A DNA stretch of 64,000 nt from contig NZ_LWBP01000001.1 in NCBI RefSeq assembly GCF_002078015.1, positions 496,001-560,000 of the forward strand. The letters are read 5' to 3'. A program made the position numbers and the translations under genes. Within the stretch, counting starts at the first letter, position 1. Every line of letters begins with the position of its first letter. Below, in pieces: positions 35,108 to 43,281 of the stretch. Source of the stretch: Niastella populi (GTDB taxonomy: Bacteria > Bacteroidota > Bacteroidia > Chitinophagales > Chitinophagaceae). Under the pieces are notes generated by a model, which worked only from the letters and a program-made list of their open reading frames with translations, was not told the DNA's origin and searched no databases.

Positions 35108-38100
35108 ATGAAACTAGCTGCCTGTATGGCTTTTCTTTTGGCGCTGCTTTCTTCTGCCTGTTTCGCTCAAACAACCCTGCCTGCAGGGAATAATAAAGTA
35201 ACAGGCGTTGTTCATTCTGCCAAAGACAGTAGTGTATTAAGTAGCGTTTCCATAATGGTAAAAGGTAGTACCAGGGGCACTACCACCAATACGGCCGGAA
35301 CGTATTCCATTACCGCCGGCACCGGCGAGGTGCTGGTGTTTTCATTATTAGGCCATATCACCCGCGAAGTGCCTGTGGCTGGCAGCACTTCCATCGATGT
35401 GTATATGCAGGTGGGTGAAATGAACCAGTTGAGCGAGGTAGTGGTTACTACCGCGCTTGGTATAAAGAAGCAACAAAAAGCATTGGGTTATGCTGTGCAG
35501 GAAGTGAGCGGCGAAACCATGGCCAAAACAAAAGTACCAACAGCCATAGGCGCATTAACGGGGAAAGTGGCCGGTTTGAACGTAAAGAACACTACCGACC
35601 TGTTCCAGAACCCTGAAATTACTTTAAGAGGCGTTACCCCGCTTATTGTGATCGATGGCATACCCGATCCCAATGCTGACCCTTATAAACTCAATGCCGA
35701 TGATATTGAAAGTATCTCTGTATTGAAAGGCCCGGCAGCCGGTGCATTGTACGGCGCCCTGGGAATCAATGGCGCTATTTTGTATACCACCAAAAAAGGC
35801 AGAAAAGGAAAACTCACCGTTGAGGTAAACTCTTCTACCATGTTTCAAACCGGTTTTACCAAAGTGCCCAAAGTGCAAACGCAATATGGTAATGGCGATG
35901 CCGGAAAATACGCTTATATAAATGGTTCAGGTAATGGAACCGAAGGCGGTGGCTGGATCTGGGGCCCTAAGCTTGACCAGAAAGACCCATCCACACCGAG
36001 CGGTTATTATGAAACCACGCAATATAACAGCCCGGTTGACCCTGCTACAGGAAAACTGGTGCCGCTTCCCTGGATCTCGAGGGGGAAAGACAATATCAAA
36101 AATTTCTTCCGTACAGGTATATTGTCAACCAACAGCGTATCGGCCTCGGTAGGCAGCGAAAAAGGTTCGTTCAGAATGTCGGCTTCGCATATTGCACAGA
36201 AAGGCGTGGTGCCCAATACGGGAGTGAACAACACTTCCTTCTCCTTTGGCGGTAACTATGCGCTTACCTCGAAGTTGAGCATGGATGCAAAACTTACTTA
36301 CAACAGGGAGTACTCCGACAATTACCCCACCGTTGGTTATGGCCCGCCAAACATTTTGTATAACCTGTTATTATGGATTGGGCCCGATGTAGATATCCGT
36401 GACCTGAAAGATTATTGGGTGAAAGGCAAAGAAGGGCTGCAACAAAAGAACTATAACCTCTCCTGGTACAACAATCCCTATTTTGTAGTGAATGAGTTGT
36501 TGAACGGTTATAAAAGGAGCAACAGTTTCGGGCAAACCACATTCGACTACCAGATCACTAACGATCTTTCGGCCCGGCTGCGTACGGGTTTTAACCAGTT
36601 TTCATCAGATAAAGATGTGAAAGAGCCTTATAGCTATATAGCGTACGATTATATCTCCAAAGGGAATTACTCGGTTACAACCGCCAGTTATTTTGATATC
36701 ACCACTGATCTTATTATAAATTACAAACACAGGTTCAGCAATAACTTCAATATCAACGTAACGGCCGGGGGCGCCAATGCTTACCGAAATGAAAAGCAGC
36801 TATATACCAGTACCGACGGTTTAACCATACCCGGTTACTACAATATGAGCAATTCGATCAGTCCGATCGTTTCTTCCAACTATTTAAGAGAACGCAGAAC
36901 AGCCAGTGTATATGGAATGGCCGACATTGAAGCTTTCCGTTTCCTGTACTTCAACTTTACCGGCAGGTACGATAAAACATCTACCTTACCCCTGCAGAAC
37001 AATGGGTTCTTCTATCCGTCTGCAGGTATTTCTGCCGTTTTATCCGATGTATTACAACTGCCGCAACCCATTTCGTTCTTAAAAACAAGAGCGAGCTGGG
37101 CAAAAGTGAATACCGGCTTTATTTCCAATGGCAGCGATCCTTATGCGCATATCCTTACCTATAACATTGGCGCCAAATGGAATAACGTACCTTCTTTACG
37201 CTGGCCTGCACGCGCAATTCAACCCGACCTCGTACCTGCTACCGTAAAATCGGGTGAATATGGGGTGGCTGCGGGGTTTTTCGGCAACAGGATCACAATA
37301 GATGCCACTTATTTCAGGAACAGGGAGTATAACAAGATCGTAGAAGTGGCCCAGTCCCAGGCAAGCGGTTTTACAAGTATGCTTAAGAATGCCAATGTAT
37401 ATGAGCGAAAAGGATGGGAGTTTATGATCAACGGTGTTCCGGTAAAAACAAAAGATTTCAAATGGGAAACCGGTGTTAATTTAAGCACCATGCACGTGTG
37501 GCTGAAAGATGCTACCGATGATCCGGACGGTTATTATCAAAATATCAAAGAAGGAAGCAGAACCGATAAGATCTTTATTTCCGCGTCGCGCGCGCCCGAC
37601 GGACAGGCCATTTATAATTCGAACGGTATGCAGGCCACCGATCCGTATGCACGGTTCTTTGGGCACAGTGATGCCGACTGGATCTATGGATGGCAAAATA
37701 CCTTTACGTACAAAAACCTTTCATTGAGCTTTTCGGTAGACGGCCGGTTAGGCGGATTGATCTATTCCACTACCAACCAAAAAATGTGGTGGGGTGGTAC
37801 CGCGCCCGGTACGGTAAACAATTTCCGTGACGATGCCAATGCAGGTAAAAGCACGTATGTAGGTCCCGGTGTAGTGGTAGAATCGGGCAAGGTAGACTAC
37901 GATGCGCATGGCAACATTATTTCAGATACCAGGAAGTTTGCACCGAATACAAAAGCTGTTAACTATATCGGCTTTATGCAAACAACAAGCGGACAAATGC
38001 TGAACAACTATTTCTATTATAAAGGTACTTACCTGAAAATGCGCGAGCTGGTGTTGACCTATAATGTTCCCGGCAAATTCACAAAGGGCGTGTTTAATTC

Positions 38101-38236
38101 GGCATCCGTTTCGTTCATCGGAAATAATTTATTCCTGCTTGCCAAAATGCCGAATGTTGATCCGGATTCTGAAAGAGATCAACTGCAAACGCCTTCCATG
38201 AGAAGTATGGGTATCAATATCAACTTTAAGTTTTAA
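35108..38236 (+). CDS. SusC/RagA-family TonB-dependent outer membrane receptor
   Basis: A complete 1042-residue receptor. A signal peptide (FLLALLSSACFAQ) is followed by a carboxypeptidase-like beta-sandwich (VTGVVHSAKDSSVLSSVSIM), a TonB-box region ending LSEVVVTTALGIKKQQKALG, and the plug domain with IESISVLKGPAAGALYGALG. The barrel ends SMGININFKF with a C-terminal Phe. It would import a small polymer or oligomer through the outer membrane using TonB. It is followed 20 bases later by a susD gene and then a phosphodiesterase-like gene instead of a glycosidase, so the ligand may carry phosphate. It is divergent from a TetR gene. Confidence 0.95.
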   Translation: MKLAACMAFLLALLSSACFAQTTLPAGNNKVTGVVHSAKDSSVLSSVSIMVKGSTRGTTTNTAGTYSITAGTGEVLVFSLLGHITREVPVAGSTSIDVYMQVGEMNQLSEVVVTTALGIKKQQKALGYAVQEVSGETMAKTKVPTAIGALTGKVAGLNVKNTTDLFQNPEITLRGVTPLIVIDGIPDPNADPYKLNADDIESISVLKGPAAGALYGALGINGAILYTTKKGRKGKLTVEVNSSTMFQTGFTKVPKVQTQYGNGDAGKYAYINGSGNGTEGGGWIWGPKLDQKDPSTPSGYYETTQYNSPVDPATGKLVPLPWISRGKDNIKNFFRTGILSTNSVSASVGSEKGSFRMSASHIAQKGVVPNTGVNNTSFSFGGNYALTSKLSMDAKLTYNREYSDNYPTVGYGPPNILYNLLLWIGPDVDIRDLKDYWVKGKEGLQQKNYNLSWYNNPYFVVNELLNGYKRSNSFGQTTFDYQITNDLSARLRTGFNQFSSDKDVKEPYSYIAYDYISKGNYSVTTASYFDITTDLIINYKHRFSNNFNINVTAGGANAYRNEKQLYTSTDGLTIPGYYNMSNSISPIVSSNYLRERRTASVYGMADIEAFRFLYFNFTGRYDKTSTLPLQNNGFFYPSAGISAVLSDVLQLPQPISFLKTRASWAKVNTGFISNGSDPYAHILTYNIGAKWNNVPSLRWPARAIQPDLVPATVKSGEYGVAAGFFGNRITIDATYFRNREYNKIVEVAQSQASGFTSMLKNANVYERKGWEFMINGVPVKTKDFKWETGVNLSTMHVWLKDATDDPDGYYQNIKEGSRTDKIFISASRAPDGQAIYNSNGMQATDPYARFFGHSDADWIYGWQNTFTYKNLSLSFSVDGRLGGLIYSTTNQKMWWGGTAPGTVNNFRDDANAGKSTYVGPGVVVESGKVDYDAHGNIISDTRKFAPNTKAVNYIGFMQTTSGQMLNNYFYYKGTYLKMRELVLTYNVPGKFTKGVFNSASVSFIGNNLFLLAKMPNVDPDSERDQLQTPSMRSMGININFKF

Positions 38237-38256
38237 AGACCACAAAAATTACTACA

Positions 38257-39735
38257 ATGAAACGTTTTAATATAATAGCTGGTGTCATGATGGTAGCGGT
38301 TTTTGTATCCTGTAAAAAGTTCGATTCATTCCAGGAAAACCCCAACAATCCAACAACCGCCGATCCTTCGCTGTTGCTGACAAACCTGGAAATGAATTCT
38401 TTTTCAACCATCGCTACCGATGCTGCGCTGGCCAGCCGCCAGTTGGTTTATACCCAGTCATCGAGCAATGCGCAATACTACGGCTGGCAACGCAGCGGCA
38501 TGAGCTATTCCAATATAAGCCAGGCCGTTAAAATGGAGCTGGAAGCTGCCCGGGTGGGAAAATCAAATTACAGGTATCTCGGTAAGTTCTTCAAGTCATA
38601 TTATGCCATATTGATGACGCAAACATTTGGTGATATTCCTTATTCCCAAATGATGCAGTCGCTTACAAATAACAAATTCGACAGCACCGCCACCCGGCCG
38701 GTATACGATAAACAGCAGGAGGTTTACCTGAATGTATTGAACGAGCTGAAGATCGCGAGCGATTCATTGTCCGGCAGCAGTGTGGCCATCACAGGCGATA
38801 TCATTTACGGCGGAAATATCGATAAATGGAAAAGGCTGATCAATTCATTTACCTTACGGGTATTGATGAGCCTTTCGAAAAAGGAAAGCAATGCCACATT
38901 GAACATAAAACAACGCTTCGATGAAATTGTATCCAACCCGGCCAAATACCCCTTGCTGGCTTCCAACAGCGATAACGGTCAATTGAAATACTATAACGTT
39001 ACCGGCAACCAGTACCCGTTTTACAACAGTAATAGTATGAAAACGGATTATTACCTCGATAGTACGTTCGTTGATATCTTACAGGACCTGCAAGACCCGC
39101 GCCTGTTTGTATATGGCCAGCCAACTGTGGCTTCGGGACTACCGGCTAATGATTTTGATGCTTATGATGGTTTGTCGGGCAGTGCAAATCTTTCTGCCAA
39201 TACAGTTAAAAAAGGGCAGGGGAAAGCCTCCCAGATCAACCGGCGCTATGCTTATGAGGCCATTAACGAACCCAGTTTATTGATTGGGTATGCCGAAGTA
39301 CAGTTCCTGCTGGCTGAAGCGGCGGTACGCGGCTGGATCGGCGGCAATGCGGGGGACTATTATAAAAAAGGCATAGAGGCTTCCCTGAATTTTTCGAACT
39401 TTGGCAACACGTATTCGTCAGCGGATATTCAGACCTATTTAAACCAGCCGGCTATTGCCCTGCAACCAGGCAATGAGATCAGCCAGATCATTACCCAAAA
39501 ATATATCAGCATGTTTATGAATACGGGCTGGCAGGCATTCTATGAACAACGCCGCACCGGTACGCCGGTGTTTGAAACAGCAGGCGGCGGCATTTTAAAC
39601 GGCGGCAAAGTGCCCAAAAGATGGATGTACCCAACCGATGAATACAATAACAACCGGGTGAATGTTGAAAATGCAGTAAAAGACCAGTATCCCGATGGGG
39701 ATAATATCAATGGCGTTATGTGGCTGCTGCAATAA
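38257..39735 (+). CDS. SusD/RagB-family nutrient-binding lipoprotein
   Basis: A 492-residue lipoprotein with a short signal (NIIAGVMMVAVFVSC, Cys19) followed by KKFDSFQENPNNPTTADPSL, the start typical of the SusD-like subgroup often named SusD/RagB nutrient-binding. Helical repeats include SYYAILMTQTFGDIPYSQMM-type and VQFLLAEAAVRGWI segments; the end, RVNVENAVKDQYPDGDNING, fits the family. It is the surface lid for the SusC protein encoded immediately upstream. Confidence 0.93.
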   Translation: MKRFNIIAGVMMVAVFVSCKKFDSFQENPNNPTTADPSLLLTNLEMNSFSTIATDAALASRQLVYTQSSSNAQYYGWQRSGMSYSNISQAVKMELEAARVGKSNYRYLGKFFKSYYAILMTQTFGDIPYSQMMQSLTNNKFDSTATRPVYDKQQEVYLNVLNELKIASDSLSGSSVAITGDIIYGGNIDKWKRLINSFTLRVLMSLSKKESNATLNIKQRFDEIVSNPAKYPLLASNSDNGQLKYYNVTGNQYPFYNSNSMKTDYYLDSTFVDILQDLQDPRLFVYGQPTVASGLPANDFDAYDGLSGSANLSANTVKKGQGKASQINRRYAYEAINEPSLLIGYAEVQFLLAEAAVRGWIGGNAGDYYKKGIEASLNFSNFGNTYSSADIQTYLNQPAIALQPGNEISQIITQKYISMFMNTGWQAFYEQRRTGTPVFETAGGGILNGGKVPKRWMYPTDEYNNNRVNVENAVKDQYPDGDNINGVMWLLQ

Positions 39736-39820
39736 CCTTTATATGGGTTACCGGTTACCGGTTCCCTGTTGCCGGGAAGGTTCGCTATATTTTATAAATC
39801 GTAATTAAGTTTTTGAGAAT

Positions 39821-41047
39821 ATGAGAAAATACCTGGCGTTATTACTTATAGTGAATATAACAATCCGCGGTTATGCGCAGCCTGTTAAAAAGGCGGTATT
39901 TGTCATTGTTGACGGTATTGCCGCGGATGTTATAGAAAAACAGCCTACACCCTTTTTAGATGCAATTGCCAAAAAGGGCGGTTATACAAAGGCGCATGTG
40001 GGCGGCGAAAAAGACGGCTATTCCCAAACGCCTACCATTTCGGCGGTTGGTTATAACAGCTTGCTTACCGGTACCTGGGTAAACAAACATAACGTCTGGG
40101 GCAATGATATCAAGGCGCCCAACTATAATTACCATACCATCTTCCGTTTCTTTGAAGAGCAGTACCCGCAAAAGAAAACGGCCGTTTTTTCAAGCTGGGA
40201 AGATAACCGCACGAAACTGGTAGGCGAGCACCTGCCGGCTACGGGTAACCTGAAACTGGATTACCGTTTCGACGGGTTGGAACTGGATACCATCAATTAC
40301 CCGCACGATAAGAAGCGCGATTTTATGCACCGCATCGATGAAGCTGTTATTGATAAAGCCACCGCCACTATAAAAAATGAAGCGCCAGACCTGTCGTGGG
40401 TGTACCTGGAGTATACCGATGACATGGGGCATATGTATGGCGATAGCCCGGAGTTTTACCGGGCGGTTGACCTCATGGATAAACAAATGGGACGCCTGTG
40501 GGAGGCCATCGAACACCGCCGGAAGAAATTTAAAGAAGATTGGGTGATCTATATAACCACCGACCATGGCAGGGATGCCCGTACCGGAAAAGGGCATGGC
40601 GGGCAGAGCGACCGGGAAAGAAGTACCTGGATGGTGACCAACGCAAAAGGGCTGAACGATCATTTTAAAAAAGGAACTCCGGGCATAGTTGATATTATGC
40701 CTTCCATTGCAAATTTTTTAGGTCTTCGCATTCCGCGGAACCGGCTTATGGAAATAGATGGCATCTCATTGACCGGGCCGTTATCTGCCACTTCACCCAA
40801 CGCCATTCTGGAAAACGGGAAGCTGAATATTACCTGGAAAGCAGCTGGTAAGGGCGATGCAAAAATTTGGGTAACCACAACCAATAAATTTAAGGAAGGC
40901 GGTGAGGATGAGTATACATTGATGGCTACCGTACCGGTACAATCGCAGCGTGCGGTGGTTGATGTAACAAACCTTCCATCTTCTTTTTATAAAATTGTAA
41001 TTGAAACCCCCGATAATTTTTTGAACAGGTGGGTGATAGTTAAGTAA
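39821..41047 (+). CDS. Secreted alkaline-phosphatase-superfamily phosphodiesterase/pyrophosphatase
   Basis: A 408-residue protein with a signal peptide (KYLALLLIVNITIRGYAQ). It has the type I phosphodiesterase/nucleotide pyrophosphatase core: AVFVIVDGIAAD (metal Asp31), SQTPTISAVGYNSLLTG with Thr70 or Thr72 as the likely nucleophile, VYLEYTDDMGHMYG and ITTDHGRDA as metal ligands, and GHGGQSDRERSTWMV. A C-terminal region of about 90 residues is a fibronectin-like sandwich. It lies 85 bases after susD and is probably in the same transcript. It would release phosphate or cut a phosphodiester from material captured by SusCD; the substrate is unknown. Confidence 0.87.
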   Translation: MRKYLALLLIVNITIRGYAQPVKKAVFVIVDGIAADVIEKQPTPFLDAIAKKGGYTKAHVGGEKDGYSQTPTISAVGYNSLLTGTWVNKHNVWGNDIKAPNYNYHTIFRFFEEQYPQKKTAVFSSWEDNRTKLVGEHLPATGNLKLDYRFDGLELDTINYPHDKKRDFMHRIDEAVIDKATATIKNEAPDLSWVYLEYTDDMGHMYGDSPEFYRAVDLMDKQMGRLWEAIEHRRKKFKEDWVIYITTDHGRDARTGKGHGGQSDRERSTWMVTNAKGLNDHFKKGTPGIVDIMPSIANFLGLRIPRNRLMEIDGISLTGPLSATSPNAILENGKLNITWKAAGKGDAKIWVTTTNKFKEGGEDEYTLMATVPVQSQRAVVDVTNLPSSFYKIVIETPDNFLNRWVIVK

Positions 41048-41058
41048 GCCACACAGAT

Positions 41059-41125
41059 GAGGTGTGCCACAGTTATCCCGTTCATCGGGAGCGAACTGTG
41101 GCACACCTCCGTTTATTTTAAAGAT
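41059..41125. terminator. Long hairpin after the phosphodiesterase gene
   Basis: A perfect 16-bp stem (41059-41074 with 41094-41109) encloses a smaller TCCCG/CGGGA stem and is followed by GTTTATTTT. It starts 11 bases after the stop codon. The stem is much longer than needed for termination, so it may also be a copy of an intergenic repeat family. Confidence 0.75.
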
Positions 41126-41539
41126 TAATTTTCAAAAAGGGTGTTTTCACGGTGCTTTATATATAAAATAATTGTATTACCTTGGCTGCCCTAAGCACCC
41201 CAGCTAAGTTTTGTTTAATTGATATATCGATCAACCTGCCTGATTTTAGCTTTATCTATTACGAACATCTTTTCTGATCATTGACGTAAAAGGCTATTGG
41301 CAATAATAGTCTGACGGTTTGTTCTTCTCTGTGTGGTACAATTTGAATTGTACCAGGTAGCATTCTATTCTGGTAAGGCAAATGAATTAGTGCATTTCAT
41401 GCATGATGGTTCCTGTAAGCTAGTGAAAAGTGGAGTTCTGCTACCACTGCAAAAAACGATCTGTCCTGCTGCAGATAATTTCAGCGGGGGCACATCCCGA
41501 AAAGCCTTACGAGTAGGGGTAACTTAAAACATTTCATTT
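41126..41539. other. Intergenic region, no gene seen
   Basis: One 64-codon frame (41333-41527) has no recognisable features. The stretch is AT-rich and presumably holds the promoter of the 406-residue protein gene; no clear TAnnTTTG element was found close to it. Confidence 0.45.
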
Positions 41540-42760
41540 ATGAGCACGTTTTTAGACTTGCAAAACGGCTGGTACAACGGCTTCACACAGGCAATGGGGC
41601 AAAATGTAAATGCATTTCAGATCATTGAACCGGCGCCGCCGATCGCCAGCGGAGCGGCCGCCAATTCTACATTATGGGCTTATTATAATAACATTCCACC
41701 ATTATCGCTTACGCAGCAGTTTATGGCCAGTGGCGGCAACCAGTTTTACAGTAATTACAGGGAATTGATGTCGGCCCTGGTGCCTTCAAGGAATATCGAT
41801 GTGCAGGGTGATATCGGCGCTGATAATTTCAAGAGATGGCAGCGGTATGTTCAGAACCTGGCTACATTCCCCAGTATGAACCAGATCCCTACCTTATTCA
41901 GGAACTGGGCTATGATCAATGCGCCAAAAGTTGCCAATATCGGTTCTTCAGATTACGCAGCTATTTTACTTGACCCTATTGCTACCGCTCAAAATGAGCT
42001 CACACTTATTTACACCGATGTGAACGGGCTTCCGGTTCCTTTCAACTGGAGCCTCAATTACGATGATATGACCAATCAGTTGAAGGGCGCCAACTCAAGA
42101 AATATCAGCTTCGATAGCAATAGTATGGATACCAACGTGAGCACCGCATGGACAAAAGGATCCAATGCTGGTTTCTTCGGGTTGTGGGGCGGCAGTACAA
42201 CTACTTCTTCTATAAGTGAGCAGTTCGCTGCCAGCCATGTAACGGTAAACGCAACGTTTACGAATGTGCTGGTGTTTGCCAATACACCGGGTTTGTGGTA
42301 TAATTCAGGCGCTATGGGACTGGCCTTTGCCAACAAGACCGGCAATCCCTGGAGCCCGCAGTCGTCCATCAACTGGGAGAATACTTTCGGTGGTAATGGC
42401 AACCTGCAACGTTTTGCTGCCAATCTTATCATTGCGGCGGGTATGACCGTTACCGTAAAATCCGACGCTGTTTATTCTACGTTAGACCAGCAAACCATTA
42501 CCTCCAGCGGTCATTCGGGGTTCTGGCCATTCTATTCCGGTTCCAGCGGCAGTTCGGTAACCAATACCGCCACATTCGATCAGCAGGGGCATATGACTAT
42601 CACAACCACCAGCATAGCCGGGGTACCGGTGGTACTTGGCGCCAATATACTTTCTGTATCACAATTCGTAGGGCATTCCGCAGCTCCGGCAGCCGCCATG
42701 TTCTCTGCAGCGAAGAGCTTCAAAGCTGAAAAGTTAGCACTGGCTGACGAAATGGCCTGA
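41540..42760 (+). CDS. Unrecognised 406-residue protein, Ser/Thr/Asn-rich
   Basis: I do not recognise this protein. It has no signal peptide or lipobox, begins MSTFLDLQNGWYNGFTQAMG, and is low in charged residues and rich in Ser, Thr, Asn, Gly and aromatics. Residues about 1-170 look helical. Residues 170-375 look beta-rich, with alternating patterns (SHVTVNATFTNVLVFANTPG, GHMTITTTSIAGVPVVLGAN) and a Gly/Ser-rich turn HSGFWPFYSGSSGSSVTN. The C-terminus returns to a basic helix. An amphipathic, beta-rich protein with no leader could be a pore-forming or lectin-like toxin or a contractile-injection cargo, but nothing proves it. It is a single gene closed by a terminator. Confidence 0.7.
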   Translation: MSTFLDLQNGWYNGFTQAMGQNVNAFQIIEPAPPIASGAAANSTLWAYYNNIPPLSLTQQFMASGGNQFYSNYRELMSALVPSRNIDVQGDIGADNFKRWQRYVQNLATFPSMNQIPTLFRNWAMINAPKVANIGSSDYAAILLDPIATAQNELTLIYTDVNGLPVPFNWSLNYDDMTNQLKGANSRNISFDSNSMDTNVSTAWTKGSNAGFFGLWGGSTTTSSISEQFAASHVTVNATFTNVLVFANTPGLWYNSGAMGLAFANKTGNPWSPQSSINWENTFGGNGNLQRFAANLIIAAGMTVTVKSDAVYSTLDQQTITSSGHSGFWPFYSGSSGSSVTNTATFDQQGHMTITTTSIAGVPVVLGANILSVSQFVGHSAAPAAAMFSAAKSFKAEKLALADEMA

Positions 42761-42821
42761 AAAGAAAACCTGAAGAAATATGAGTAACGGCTTGTTGTTC
42801 GATCAGCCTGCGGTATAAATA

Positions 42822-42858
42822 AAAAGCCCTGAGCTCTTTTAAAGAATTCAGGGCTTTT
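42822..42858. terminator. Bidirectional terminator between convergent genes
   Basis: AAAAGCCCTGA (42822-42832) pairs with TCAGGGCTTTT (42848-42858) around a 15-base loop, with A- and T-runs on the two sides. It can end both the plus-strand 406-residue gene and the minus-strand phytochrome operon. Confidence 0.88.
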
Positions 42859-42876
42859 AAGTTTATTTCGTTTTTA

Positions 42877-43281
42877 TCAAACACTACAATACTTCTGCAT
42901 CAGCATTTTGATCATCTCTTTGAAACCTTCAAATGAATCGGGTTTGGTGATGATCTGGGTGGCGCCGATGCGGAAACACTCGTTCGATAAACGGCTGTCG
43001 TTATAGGTTGAGTAGATCACGACCGGAATATGACTGAACCGGTCGCTTTTTTTGATGAGCTCCAGCGTTTCCTTTCCATTGAGCTGGGGCATGTTCTGGT
43101 CAAGCACCACCAGGTCGGGCAGGTGAGGGGCGCCCTCCAGCGCCTGCATTATTTGCACGCCGTTGTCTACCGCATCGAAATGGATATTGCTGTCTGCGAT
43201 CAATGCCTTAACGATCTCGGTAAAGATCATTTTATCATCTTCATCATCTTCAGCCAGCAGTATTCTTTTATGATTGATCAT
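42877..43281 (-). CDS. Single-domain response regulator
   Basis: A 134-residue CheY-like receiver without an output domain. The acidic pocket is LLAEDDEDD (Glu11, Asp12, Asp13), the phosphorylated Asp61 lies in VLDQNMPQLNG, the Thr/Ser switch region is VVIYST, and Lys113 is in IITKPDSF. Its start overlaps the stop of the CheB/CheR kinase by 4 bases (ATGA type), so it is co-translated with it and is probably phosphorylated by that kinase. This receiver subgroup (Rcp1-like) is commonly paired with phytochromes. Confidence 0.93.
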   Translation of the reverse strand: MINHKRILLAEDDEDDKMIFTEIVKALIADSNIHFDAVDNGVQIMQALEGAPHLPDLVVLDQNMPQLNGKETLELIKKSDRFSHIPVVIYSTYNDSRLSNECFRIGATQIITKPDSFEGFKEMIKMLMQKYCSV

